Below, piece after piece: positions 43,157 to 53,902 of a stretch of DNA of 64,000 nucleotides. Numbering within the stretch: position 1 is the first letter of the stretch; each line of letters opens with the position of its first letter. Source of the stretch: Amoebophrya sp. A120 (lineage: Eukaryota > Sar > Dinophyceae > Syndiniales > Amoebophryaceae); the NCBI GenBank assembly GCA_905178155.1, contig CAJINV010000019.1, positions 76,237 through 140,236 of the forward strand, given 5' to 3'. A model generated the notes under the pieces. That model saw only the letters and a list, made by a program, of their open reading frames with translations. It was not told where the DNA came from and ran no database searches. Position numbers and translations under genes: made by a program.

Positions 43157-46100
43157 TCAACAATTTTCCATCGCTATTGCCTGAAAACTTTCTGGATTCT
43201 TTGCAACTAGCTGTCGCGTTGTTTTTCTCAATTTTGTCCTCCAACAGTGAAAGAACCGCGACAGTAAAGAAGCTGCTTGAGAAGTAGAAGCAGGGTCTTC
43301 AACATTTCCACGTCGCGTTTTTAGGGCTACTAACGCCAGTTCAGTGCTTTCTGCTGTCTGTGTGGTTTCCACTTCTTCGATAGGCTGTTGAGAGGCAACA
43401 GCTTCAGCTTCATCTGCTCCACCCGACCCGAATACCCTCGGACTTTCCTCATCCTCGCGACCAAGGCAGAATGATCCGGCTTCTACTCCCTCGCCCGCCG
43501 CGCCCGGGCACTCCACCGTCCTCTTCCTCACGAGTTCGTGGACGGCCAGCAGGGAGAAATTGGCTTTCCAGAGAGTCTTACTCTGCCGGACCTGCGTCCG
43601 CCCGGAGGCCAGACTTCGGTGCGGATGGAAAGCAACCGGGTACTTGGACACCAGAGACTTCGCGACGGGTTTCGGGGTGACGATGGCATTCTGCTTTGGT
43701 TCTGGGCGCGTAATACTGGTGCTTCCTGATGATCCATCACGCTGCAGTTGTCTACTTGCATCTTCAGCCAGTTCCTGTACACCGCTCTCGTCGCTAATGT
43801 CCTGTCGGTTCATCTGCGGAGTCATGTCTTGCTTTGGTTGATGAAAATTCTGCGCCTGATCGATCGCACACCGCTCCCACAAGTGGTTGCTGCCCTCGAA
43901 AAAGAGCCAAAACGGCGCAGACGCGTTGTTCTTCAGTGTGTAGTGCTGCGGCTTGTTGTATACCAAAGAGCCAAATCGGTCACGAAAGATTTCGTCGGTG
44001 TTTTGCAAAATCTCGCCCAAGGACGTCCTATGTGATTTAGCTGCGCCAGTTGTACTTGTTGCTTCCACTTGCAGTTGCATACCTGGAGGTTCTTCACCGT
44101 CTTCTTCTCCGCCTCGACGTGCGATGGTAGTTGTACCAGCATTCCCGATCTTCCCGTGTGTTGAAGCGGTGACAATATCCTTCATCCGAATCTCCCCCAC
44201 ATTTCTCGACAGCCGGACCGTATGAATTGCAAAAGTATCGTACTCGTATAAATGCATTATTTCCTCAGCATGAGAGATAAAATTTGTAATGCTGATTTAC
44301 CTTGTAATGCATGATTGCTATACGAGTACGATACTTTTGCACAGGATAGACCAAGCTATCCAGGGCGTCGGCCCAGAATAATCTTCCAACCGAGTCCCTC
44401 GCGTCCGCTGGCGCGATGCCGCGCAGCCCCGCGTTCCGAAAGCACGTGTTGGCAATGAGTAAAACTTCCGTGTGCTGTTCCTTCGCGAAGGGGTCGCAGT
44501 CCAGCCCCGCGGGCGGCCAAGTGGAATCCAGGATGGCGGATTTCTTCCCGCTGTCACGCACCTCTGGGTTTTGCTGCCGGTTTTGTCTCAAGTCCTGCAG
44601 AAACAGAACCAGTTGCCGCAAACCTATTTGGTTCAAACACGTGCCCTGGCTCGGTTCGGTCAGGAATCCGTCCTGAAACACGGAGTGCGCCCAGGTCTGG
44701 CCGACGTAGAGGGGGCTTTGCTTCGTTTGCTCCGTCGCGAGGTTTTTCAGAAGCAGAAATCGTTTGAAATTTTCCGGGAAAAAGGCAACGTCGGACTCGA
44801 TGAAGCAGTACCAATAGTGGAGAGCGTCTTCCTGTTTGTGTTCGTCTGCGCCAGGACTTTCATCTGATTGTGGTCCGGCGTTCGTTGCAGCTTGGTTGTT
44901 TTGTTGAAAATTCTTGCGTTCTTGAAAGAAAAATCGTTCGGCGTCTAATATGCTCGTGTGAAATTTCTCGACTGTATTCGGCATTTTGTCCGCCTGTCTC
45001 CACACATCTTCCGCCATGGAAAAGCCGCCTTCTGCCTCGGATTTCGCGAGGTTCCGTACCGGGACGTTGTTGTATGTGGAGAAAGAAGCAGTCCCATCAT
45101 CCGTAGGAGATCCCGAAGTCCCTGATCCTACGACCGTTTTGTTCGCGATCACAAACGCCGCTTCATCGCAGTACGGTGCGGTGACGACACTATGAGCCCG
45201 CATCTCCGCCTCCTCGTGAGGCCAGACCGCTAGTAAGACGCAGGCGACGCGGATTTTCGCGAGGGTGTTTTGAATCTTCTCGTTCAACACACGGGAAGCT
45301 TGAGCTTCATGTTGTGTGGTGATTGCTGTGCTGCCGGGTATCTTTCTCCTTGAGTTTGTCTGTAGAAGTTCTTGTTCTGCAGCTGAAACGTCGACGCTCG
45401 CGCCAGGTTTTCCTTCGATCTTCCCTGCTGTACTCGAATGCTGGTGGTGTGCACGGTCTTGGAGGACTTGCAAACGCAGTTGCTTGTCCTCGGACAGGAC
45501 ACAGGAGGATGTTGCCCTGTCATGCCGCTCCGCGTGACCATAACTGTTTCTTCTGTCCACCGCAAACTGCCACTTCGGGCTGTGAAATCTCGACACAACG
45601 TCATTCTGCCCCCTTCCGTCCTCGCAGAACGTACTTAGCACGCGGAAAATCTTCTCCGTGAACTGGTCATTTCCAGGCTGATCCTTGTACACTACAATTC
45701 CCGTCCGGTCCGCTATCATGCAGTTCCAGGCCCAACACTCCATCGATTTGTCCGAAAACAAAGCCGTATTCGCGCCGGATTTCAGCAAAAAACGCTGGCA
45801 GTCCTCCGCGGTCTCCGCAAACCGGATACCCCCCTTGAAGTCCCCCGGCGGGCAGTCGAGGGAATAGATCAACTCCCCCTCTGGGAGGTATCAAACGTAA
45901 AAGTGTCTGGGTCTGGAAGAATGCAGCTTGAACTTGTCATGCTAAATCTGAAGCATGCAAAAATCTATGCTGCATGATTTTGATTACCAAAAGTCGTCCA
46001 GTTTATTTGACCAAGTCGGGAGGGAGTTTCTCATGCAGGATAGGCATGAGAGAGATCGAGCAGCATCTGTCATGCTAGGTCCTGCATTCCAGACCTCATG

Positions 46101-47321
46101 GGTCAGCGAAAAGCTGCATGAAAAGTCGCGCATTCTTCCAGACGCAGACCCAGACATTTTTGCATTTGATAGGAGGCAGTCTTTGACAAAGGGAGTTCGG
46201 AGCAACCGAGGTTTATTCTTTTCGTCATTGGTCACAGCTTGGTCCATTTCGATAATGTAAACGGGGCGGAAGGTGGCTTGCAGGAAGATGTTACGGACGT
46301 TGGTCTCGTAAGTCTCTATCACGTCGTGGTAGAACAGATCGGGCCAGAGCTCGAGGCTGACGTTTTCTACTTCATTGTGATGTGGATCGAGCTGAAGACG
46401 ATTCTGCACACCAGATCCACCGGCTTCAACAACAACGTTGTCCTCGTTCATAATTCGGGAGGTCCCCGTCGATGAAGGTGATTTCTGCATCAATTCCAGC
46501 CACACTTTTCTCTTCACCCGCCACCGCCTGGCTTCCTCCAGCATCAACTCGTTAAACCCCTGGTGGCACCACATCAGAGGCCCGATGTCGAGAAATTTTC
46601 CCTCTTGGAGGTTTTTCGTCACCGAGCGGGGAAGATCATAGTAGTACTCCGCCTGTTCGAGACAATAGTGCTGGCACAGGAAAGAAAGCATGATTTTCCC
46701 TGGGGCACACTGGGAGGTGTCGTATTCGTGGCCAGTGGTCGTGGAAGAAGTGCTGGATCTTCGGTCATTTATGTCAGGGAGGTTCGCCTGCTCCTGAAAC
46801 GCTGCATAAAAGTCCGGATACATCCGTTCCCACGCCCAGGTTTTCAACTCGTTCCCGGGGGCGCGGTCCGTCCACTGCATGTACAGCTGCGTGCACAGCG
46901 CGTAGCCAAACGCGTCGAGAAAGGCGAAGCCGTTGCGCCAATTCCGTAGAGAGTGATCGTTTTCCTCCAGTTGGATCTCCGTGAGAGATTTCCCCTCCAC
47001 CCGCATCTTCCGCCAGACGCGGGCGAGATCGGCTTTCAGAGGAGTTTCGTCCCAGCAGCTGTAGTCGGGGTAGCGGTCAGAGTGGCCGTCAGGTTCGTTC
47101 GACGATGTTGCAGGAGCTTCGCCGCGGTCCCCTGCTGGGGGAGTTGTACTTCTAAGCGTCGTCGCAGATAAATCGGAAGTTGTAGACAGCTGCTCATTGA
47201 TCGCGTCATCCGCGCTGGGCGGTTCTTGGCACAACGCAGTTCGCTCGGTGCCCAGGAAGATCAATAGGAGGAACAGGGGACAACTGACAAAGCGCCGGAT
47301 TAGAGCTAGATAAGGCGACAT
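43157..47321 (-). CDS. Secreted or Golgi glycosyltransferase-like protein, 1247 aa (gene 12)
   Basis: Exons 47321-46172, 45883-44349, 44215-43157; total 3744 nt, frame intact over two introners. The first ATG in frame (47319-47321) begins a signal peptide or membrane anchor (LIRRFVSCPLFLLLIFLGTE). Around residues 735-755 is YWYCFIESDVAFFPENFKRF, followed by LYVGQTWAH and then FLTEPSQGTCLNQIGL. This order resembles the acidic metal-binding motif, the YxG turn and the G..L segment of GT31 (Fringe / core-1 galactosyltransferase) enzymes, with ESD in place of DDD. Many Cys residues suit a lumenal fold. The last 350 residues are disordered. The enzyme class is tentative; a non-catalytic relative is possible. 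Confidence 0.62.
44221..44348. mobile_element. IE-B introner in gene 12 (shortest copy)
   Basis: Left end TATGAATTGCAAAAGTATCG, right end GATACTTTTGCACAGGATA. Repeat GACCG/GACCA, one mismatch. At 128 bp it lacks about 20 central bases of the usual B copy. Confidence 0.93.
45889..46171. mobile_element. IE-A introner in gene 12
   Basis: Left end TATCAAACGTAAAAGTG, right end CATTTTTGCATTTGATA. Perfect repeat GGAGG (45884-45888, 46172-46176). The right arm has a small duplication (CAGACGCAGACCCAGAC). Confidence 0.95.
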
Positions 47322-47986
47322 CTTACTTGCCTGACGGAAGGACCGAAGAAATAAATTCAAAATAAAAAAAAAACCTCCGGCGCGGGCTCCGCCCGTATCC
47401 CCCCTAGCATTGAAACAGATGATTTATTTTCGTGAAGACAAACACAAATTGGCTTCTCGATCTCGTCAGGGTTGTAGCCTCGCGTCTTCGACTTCCAGAA
47501 GTGGTCAACGTCAAACGAAAACGCGCAAGCAATAAACTTGATGAAGCATCACCATGGGAAGTTCCGGATTTTTCATCCACTTATGTTCGGATCGCGAAAA
47601 ACTTCAACTTCTGGCATTCAATCACGTCACTGCAGGAACACAACGCGCATCAAAAAGCTCGGAAGAGCGGCACCACCCTCGCTACCTTCGTTTTTAGATC
47701 CGCCATCTTATCCCGTCACATGAAGCTACGATAAAGGCCATTCTTTCCTCAGCCTGCCAGCAGGAGCTCTACGGACTTGGCAAATACTATTTGCCACCAC
47801 TTAATGTTAATAGCGAAGAAGATTTGTTGAACTGGAGTTTCGTTGACTGATAAAGCCCTGAACAGCTTGTGCTTGACAACGCGAAACTTCATAATCTTAA
47901 TGATCATACAGCGGTTTATCTATAAGATCTTACATTTCGCTCATATATTCCACCCTTTTCTTTTCCTCCACCTTCAAGCTAAGTAT
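47322..47986. other. Intergenic, genes 12 and 13
   Basis: It contains a short A-run (47363-47372) and a 100-codon plus-strand frame (47432-47734) that is opposite to its neighbours and unrecognised. No introner is present. Confidence 0.45.
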
Positions 47987-49063
47987 TCAGACCAGCGCCG
48001 CCAGTCCACTCAAAATGCCCACTGTCACCGAGACCGTCAGACTGACGCACTGCGTGATAACCCGCCACTTCGCCTCCTCCCCTTCCGCACCAGTCAACCC
48101 CGCAAGCTGCCGGTCATTTGCTCCGTTCAACCGCGTCTTCCAGCGCAGCCACCAGACCGCGTTACTATTCGGGTATAATTGTTCTTCTTCCCGTGAATCT
48201 AATAAAAGGAAAAAAACCAGGCAACAGACACGGTAGGACAAGACGGTTAGTAACGTGGCGATCAGGCCCTGGATTGCGTAGTCGAGTCGCACGAGGTTTT
48301 TCCGGGCGGCCGCGACCACAATTATTTCAGTGTTCGCACTCTTCACCTTTTTGCTCTTCAACAAATACACCCGGATCTCCTTCACTGCAGAATACAGCAG
48401 CCAGCACATAATCGACTGGCCCAGAATGCAGCCGAACCCCATCACCCCGTACGGATCGCGCATGTCCGTGTGGTCGCGCAACCGGTAGATGGCGTTCTCC
48501 GTGTGGTTTTGCACCGTGAAAAAGCCAAGAAGGATGGACGTGTAGAGAAGCTGGCTCAGAACGGTTCGCAGCTTGTTTTGATGATCCTGCTCGTTTATTT
48601 CTTTACTGTTGAGCTGAAAACCAAAACGCCGGAGATGATAGCCGCACAACAACACGATCGCCCAAAACTCGCCGCTGACGATTAGACCCCAGAGCCACTT
48701 CGCTTTCTGAAAGTGATTCAAATCCTGCCACAGCCTTACCGGGATGGGGTCCAGGCGCAACTCCGTGATGTTCCAGACGAGCGACAAAAGGCTCCGTGGG
48801 AGGATAAAAGCGAAGAAGGGGATGAGAGTAAGCAGGACTAGGACCTCGAAAGGACACATCCAACGGACTTGAAGCGGTAACTTATTTTGCTCGCCGTGCT
48901 TCAGTGAACGAGCCTCTGTGACAACAGAGGACTTGGCCTTCGACGGGGATACTTTATTTCTTGATGATGAGGTCGGTCGTGTAGGGAATCCAGCTGCGCC
49001 AGTACGCGTCGGCGTGCGACCGCGGCCACGAGCAGTTGCAAGGGTCTGTTTCGATGGAGCCAT
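47987..49063 (-). CDS. Intronless multi-pass membrane protein, 358 aa (gene 13)
   Basis: One open frame from the ATG at 49061-49063 (MAPSKQTLATARGRGRTPTR). The first 65 residues are basic and disordered, then about six hydrophobic segments follow (FEVLVLLTLIPFFAFIL; WGLIVSGEFWAIVLLCGY; LLYTSILLGFFTV; MGFGCILGQSIMCWLLYSA; LIATLLTVLSYRVCCLVFFL; VSLTVSVTVGILSGLAALV). The frame ends directly after the last helix. It lacks introners, unlike its large neighbours. An intracellular-membrane or plasma-membrane protein is likely; family not recognised. Confidence 0.8.
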   Translation of the reverse strand: MAPSKQTLATARGRGRTPTRTGAAGFPTRPTSSSRNKVSPSKAKSSVVTEARSLKHGEQNKLPLQVRWMCPFEVLVLLTLIPFFAFILPRSLLSLVWNITELRLDPIPVRLWQDLNHFQKAKWLWGLIVSGEFWAIVLLCGYHLRRFGFQLNSKEINEQDHQNKLRTVLSQLLYTSILLGFFTVQNHTENAIYRLRDHTDMRDPYGVMGFGCILGQSIMCWLLYSAVKEIRVYLLKSKKVKSANTEIIVVAAARKNLVRLDYAIQGLIATLLTVLSYRVCCLVFFLLLDSREEEQLYPNSNAVWWLRWKTRLNGANDRQLAGLTGAEGEEAKWRVITQCVSLTVSVTVGILSGLAALV

Positions 49064-51202
49064 AATGGTGGTCTAATGTGAAATTAACTAATAAAAAGTT
49101 TGATTTTAACCATTACTACAGTGCCGTCAGTGGCGTCTGTGCGAGATAAAATGAATATTATGAATGCCGCTTCTAGAACGAGAAAGCTAGCTACTGGAGC
49201 GAGTTACGAAAAGTTGTGGTCGTGTACTACTGCTAGACAGCGCGCCATCTAGCCACGGCTTTCCATGTTTAAGTCTGCCTGACAATGGTGATCGTATGCT
49301 GTAGCAGTAGATCTAGAATGTAGGATTTTCATACCATTGTCCATTGAAAGTTCGGCTACTTACACCACGGTCCGATCGACTTCCAACGACGGTATAGGGA
49401 TCTAGTATCCACCTCATTCTGGAGCACCCCGAAGCCACAACTCTTTCGGATGATCGTTTGTGGCTCTACAACTTTTTGTGAACCAAAGACCGAGATGAAG
49501 ATGATCTTCCATAGCTATTTTTTGTAGTTTTATTCCCGGGCCCGAAATTGTTGGTATTTAAGCAGAGCGCCGCATACCCGACCCACTTCTTCCATATCTG
49601 ATTCATTGATTTGTCATTCCTGCTGGATTAGGCAGTGGATGCAGCTCCGACCGAATGATAGATCAGGTAGTTGCCGAAAACATGTGTGATGCACCGATAC
49701 TCATCGTGCATAATCGAGAGGAGATTCTTTGCTGTAGCAAGGAGGAAGGACTTTCTCATGCATCTTCCTGTACGCGGCTGATCGCCCGGCATACCTCACA
49801 GATGAATTGATTTTTAAACATCAGCTGCAAGCGGCAACCGGAATGCGTTTTCATGCACAATTTCATTGTTTCCTGTGTTTCTCTTTCTTTCAAGAGGCAT
49901 TTCGATTTCCGGGGTTCTCAAAATTGATACAAAGAGTGTGTGAAACAATGTGTCATGAAGATCGATGTGGATGTGTAATCTGGGTTATTTCAATTTTATT
50001 CATTTTGATTTATGTAGACTCACGGTTCGTAAAAAAGCATTTTTTCCGTCGGATCGCTCAATGCACCGGTTTCCGGCCCGAGCCTATGTCCATCATACAA
50101 ATATCAGTTCGACTAGTTTGTACAGGTGACACAGATGTTGTAATATTATATTGGTATTTTTGCGTATTGCATTTGCAATTGCAGTGGTGTAAAAATGCAT
50201 TTGACTTTCTACGAATTTTGGCGCATGAAGTCTTTCGATGATGCGTAGCTCTCAAGTGTGCTTCTTGTAAGTAATATAATGACATCCAGATTGTAAAATG
50301 ATTTTCAAAAATTCAACGGAGCACCAGCGGCCCTTTGGCTGCTTGGCAGCATGATATTTTTCACGACGTTGCCTCCGGATAAAGTGCAGTGCGGGTCCGA
50401 GAAGCACGAGAGGCTGCAGCAACGCTGCTCTATCCTCATCAAATCCTGTTCGCTTCGCGACCACCACCGCTCCCACCCAGGCACTTTCAATATTGTCCTC
50501 GTCCGTGGAAAAAAAACCGGTATCGGGATTACATTACTTGAGCTTCATCTTTGGAAGTCTAAGTGTGTAAAATTTTGTTTATCATCAATCTATTAAAAAG
50601 TTGTCAGCAGCTTCTATGTTAGCGGATTTAGTAGACCTGACACGAGGCCTTCTGAAAAAAATCAGTCTCCAATAGATATCGGCATGGCTTTTGAAAAGTT
50701 GTTAAAACACGAAGGAAAACACAAACTGTAAAATGATAATTGGTTTAGCTAAAAATGTTAAAAGTTGAACCTAAGTAGTTGCATAATTTCGTAAACTTAT
50801 CAATCTTGACTTTGTTCGAGTCTTCGTCCCTGGAATCGTTTCTTGTCTGTTTGTTTGTTTGTAGACATGCGGCAAGGTGGAAACGCGTCTACTCACCTTT
50901 TTTTCCCTAGCGCTACTTCAATAAAAACCCCTTTACGCAAAGATGCTTGAGAAAATCCTTAGGGGCTGCTACCGGTAGTGTACGACTTGCTTTAAAAATA
51001 ATTATACGGCCTGCTGGAAAGTGGTACTTTTATAAAGCGCCAAACTCCGTTGTAAATCTGTTGCGAATTTCCGTTGAAAAAAGGCTACTTCTTGGACCAC
51101 TTCTACCTTGCTTAGGAAGATCACGACACTTTGATCGTTCTGCTTTTGTTTTTCTTTTTAGCTCACTGTAAAGTTTTTAGATCGCCATAAGCTTCCAAGT
51201 AA
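49064..51202. other. AT-rich intergenic DNA upstream of gene 13
   Basis: About 2.1 kb with no introner. A plus frame at 49807-50241 (144 aa, Phe/Cys-rich) and a minus frame at 50252-50476 (VVVAKRTGFDEDRAALLQPL) are the only notable frames; neither is recognised and they do not link to other exons. Confidence 0.45.
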
Positions 51203-51230
51203 AGTTCTCAACTAACAGTTCTCAACTAAC
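51203..51230 (-). repeat. Two tandem 14-nt units at the retrotransposon 3' end
   Basis: AGTTCTCAACTAAC occurs at 51203-51216 and again at 51217-51230 (plus strand), 25 bases beyond the RNase H stop. Short tandem tails replace poly-A in some I-type elements. Confidence 0.75.
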
Positions 51231-51255
51231 ATAGACCGGAGCCTTTTGCAGAGCA

Positions 51256-52890
51256 TCACTCTTCAACCGCGCTGCGGCCTCGTCCATCGGACCACCACTG
51301 GTGCCGTATTGCCGGGAAGGGGCCGGCGAGTGGTGCGAGGGCGTCGTTGGCATCCACTAGGGCCCTCGCGACTTGGTTCGGTTTGTCGCGGCACTCCTCC
51401 ATGTGCCCGAGGTCCCAGGAGCGGAAGAATGACTGCGTGATCGGGCACTCATGCACGAAATGCGCCGTAGTCGCTTTCCCCTGCCCACATAGGGCACAGT
51501 CGAGGTCTTCTCCACTCGGCTGCGCCGCCAACAACCCAAAGCGCAGGGCGTAATACATGGTCTGGCCAACGCGGCCGCCGGCGTCGGTCACCAGATCACG
51601 CCCCCAGCCCCCTGTTTCCTGGAGCGTTTGCGCTGTTTTGCTCTTTGTCTTTTCGTCCCGTTGCCGTTCGGCCAGGTTCCGGCGGGCTTCGTTCCGCACG
51701 TAGCGGCGGGCCCCCGTCTTGAACTGCTTGCGCGTGATCGGTTCGCCCTCTTCCTGCAGGTCGCTGCGGTTGGCGTACCCCGCGAGGTGGTCGGCGACCA
51801 CGTTCCCCGCGATGCCGGAGTGCCCTGGCACATACCGGACGACCAGCTTGGCGCAGCTTTTCAGCGCGTCCGCTGCAGCCGTGTAGACCTCGGCGCCCAG
51901 GTCGTCCCGCAGTCTCGGATTGAGCAACGCCCGCACGTTGGACTGGCTGTCCGTGCAGATCGTCACCTGCTCGCTTTTCAGCGCGTGGCGTGCCACCGCT
52001 CGGAAGGCTGCGATGAGCGCCATGCGTTCGGTTTCGTACGAATCCGTGTGGAGCCCGATGGGCCACGCCGCCCCACACTGGATGCCGAACCCATGCAGAA
52101 AGACGCCACAAGACCCGGCAAAGTCTTTGACCGACCCGTCACAATACAGCACCAGGCTGGACTCCCGAAGGGTGTCCACCAGCGCCGGCGTGCCTTCGTT
52201 TTGCCACGTCGCCTGGAAGCGGCCCTGTTCCTCTGCTTCGTGGAGGACGGACCACCCGCGTCCTGCTCTTGCGCCGATCTCGGGGAGAACGGACGAAACC
52301 GCGACGTTAGAGTCGTCGATCACTTGCAAGCCGGTTTCTAGCCAGTCCACGCTCGAGGTGTTCGCTACCTCCCTCAAAGCGTCCCCGGGCGGTCGTGAGA
52401 AAGCACGGGCCGTGAGCGCCGTACTTTCCACCTGGTAGAGCTCCGGGAGCGACAAAAGGCCGGCCGCCATGAGTGCGCAGGCGCGGTTCACCTGTCTAAA
52501 CTTCGGAAAGCCCAGCACTTCTTTGGCCCCCTCCAGCTGGAAACTGTTCAGGGCGGCCGCCTCTTTCGCCCCGAGCCCGCTCCAGTATGTTGCTAGCCCA
52601 TACGTGAGGACGCTTTCGCAGAATAACTGGTAAAAAGCCCGGACGGACTTCGACCCGGCGCCCAACGCTCGCGATAGGATGCGCACTGCCGCCATTCGCT
52701 TGGTGAGGATTTCGGATATGACTTCAAAGTGCCGACAGAGTGTCAGCTTGCGATCAAACCACACACCGAGGAAGCGCGGGTGGGGGTCGTAGACGAGCTT
52801 TTCCCACCCCGTCGTGGTGCAAGGCGAGTTCATCCAAGTCGCACGCAAACTCGTTCTGGAAGACGATATACGAGCACTTCCCGGGAGCAA
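51256..52890 (-). pseudogene. Retrotransposon C-terminal part: RT thumb, RNase H, zinc knuckle
   Basis: Useful sequence begins near 52810, where it takes over from the RT frame at FLGVWFDRKLTLCRHF, an RT thumb motif. RNase H residues are present in order: Asp in LYCDGSVKDFAGSCG, Glu in ETERMALIAAF, Asp in CTDSQSNVRALL, and His and Asp in VPGHSGIAGNVVADHLAG. The tail has CALCGQGKATTAHFVHEC, a C-x2-C...H-x4-C knuckle typical of LINE-type proteins. All catalytic residues survive; only the frame is broken relative to the RT part. Confidence 0.85.
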
Positions 52891-53902
52891 GCTGCATATT
52901 GCTTCGGCTGCAGAAGTCGGCGACCACGTCCAGGGCGGCCTGGAGTAGTTTCTGCGCCTCCCCTGTCTCCCCGGACCCGTGCTCTAGCGTGAGCGCCAAG
53001 TCGTCCACGTACGCGAGGACTTGCACTCGTGGGCACTTCTTCTGCAGCTCTCGGAGCAGAATGTCGGCGAAACTGCACCAGACCAGCGGGCCGAGGCACG
53101 TGCCTTGCGGGACCCCCTGGCGCAGCGGGACGGCCTGGGAGATCTCGTCGCTGAACCTCACCACTCGGCGGCGGTTGGTGACGAAGGAGCAGATCCACCG
53201 CGTGAGCAGCAGGAGCTCCTGTTTTCGTGCCGGGTCTTTAAACTCGTGCCGCCGCTCCAGTAGTCCGCTGAGGAACAGCGGCGGGCAAACACGCTCGAAG
53301 GCCGAACTCAAGTCCAGGAAGCACGTCGCCCTCCGGCGATTCTTGCGCAGGGTGTCGGAGGCCAGGGCCCCCAGCGTTGCCGTGTGGTCCGTCGCGCTTC
53401 TTGCGGGTGTGTCCCCGTACTGGTTCTTGCTGTACAGCGGGGCGCCCTCCGCCTGGAAGGTTAGCCGCAGGCGCCGCAGCACTGTGCGTTCCCAGGCTTT
53501 CCCCAAGCACGACGTCAGGGCCACCGGCCGGAGGGATTTGGGTAGGTCCGCGGCACGGCCGGGCTTTGGTACTGGTACGCAGACTTCCAGCCGCATGACC
53601 TCCGGCGTCACGCCTTCGGTGACCCCTTGCTCGAAGGTTGCGCGCAAGAGCTGCTTGCCCTGTTGCGGGAGGTTTTTCAGCAGCACCCCGTGGATGCTGT
53701 CTGGCCCGGGAGCCCCGCCCGGCTTTTGGCCCCGTAGAGCGAACTCCACGTCATCCAGCTCCAAGCGCAGCGCTGTGCTCGGCGCTAGCTCTTCCGCTAG
53801 TGTGTGCTGGTATTGGTCCCAGGCCACTCGCTCTGCCCCGGGGTCCAACACCGGGTGGGACCCGTAGAAATGCGCCAAGACACACGCGAGCTTTTTGAAC
53901 AC
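52754..53902 (-). pseudogene. Retrotransposon reverse transcriptase part
   Basis: The frame opens at an internal GTG inside a region shared with the upstream frame. It contains the RT fingers and palm: QKPGGAPGPDSIHGVLLK, VPVPKPGRAADLPKSLRPVA, SSAFERVCPPLF, QGVPQGTCLGPLVW, and the catalytic VLAYVDDLALTLE (YVDD). Its last 20 codons are out of frame with the thumb, which continues in the 51256-52890 frame. It is a standard non-LTR RT with no missing catalytic residue. Confidence 0.88.
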
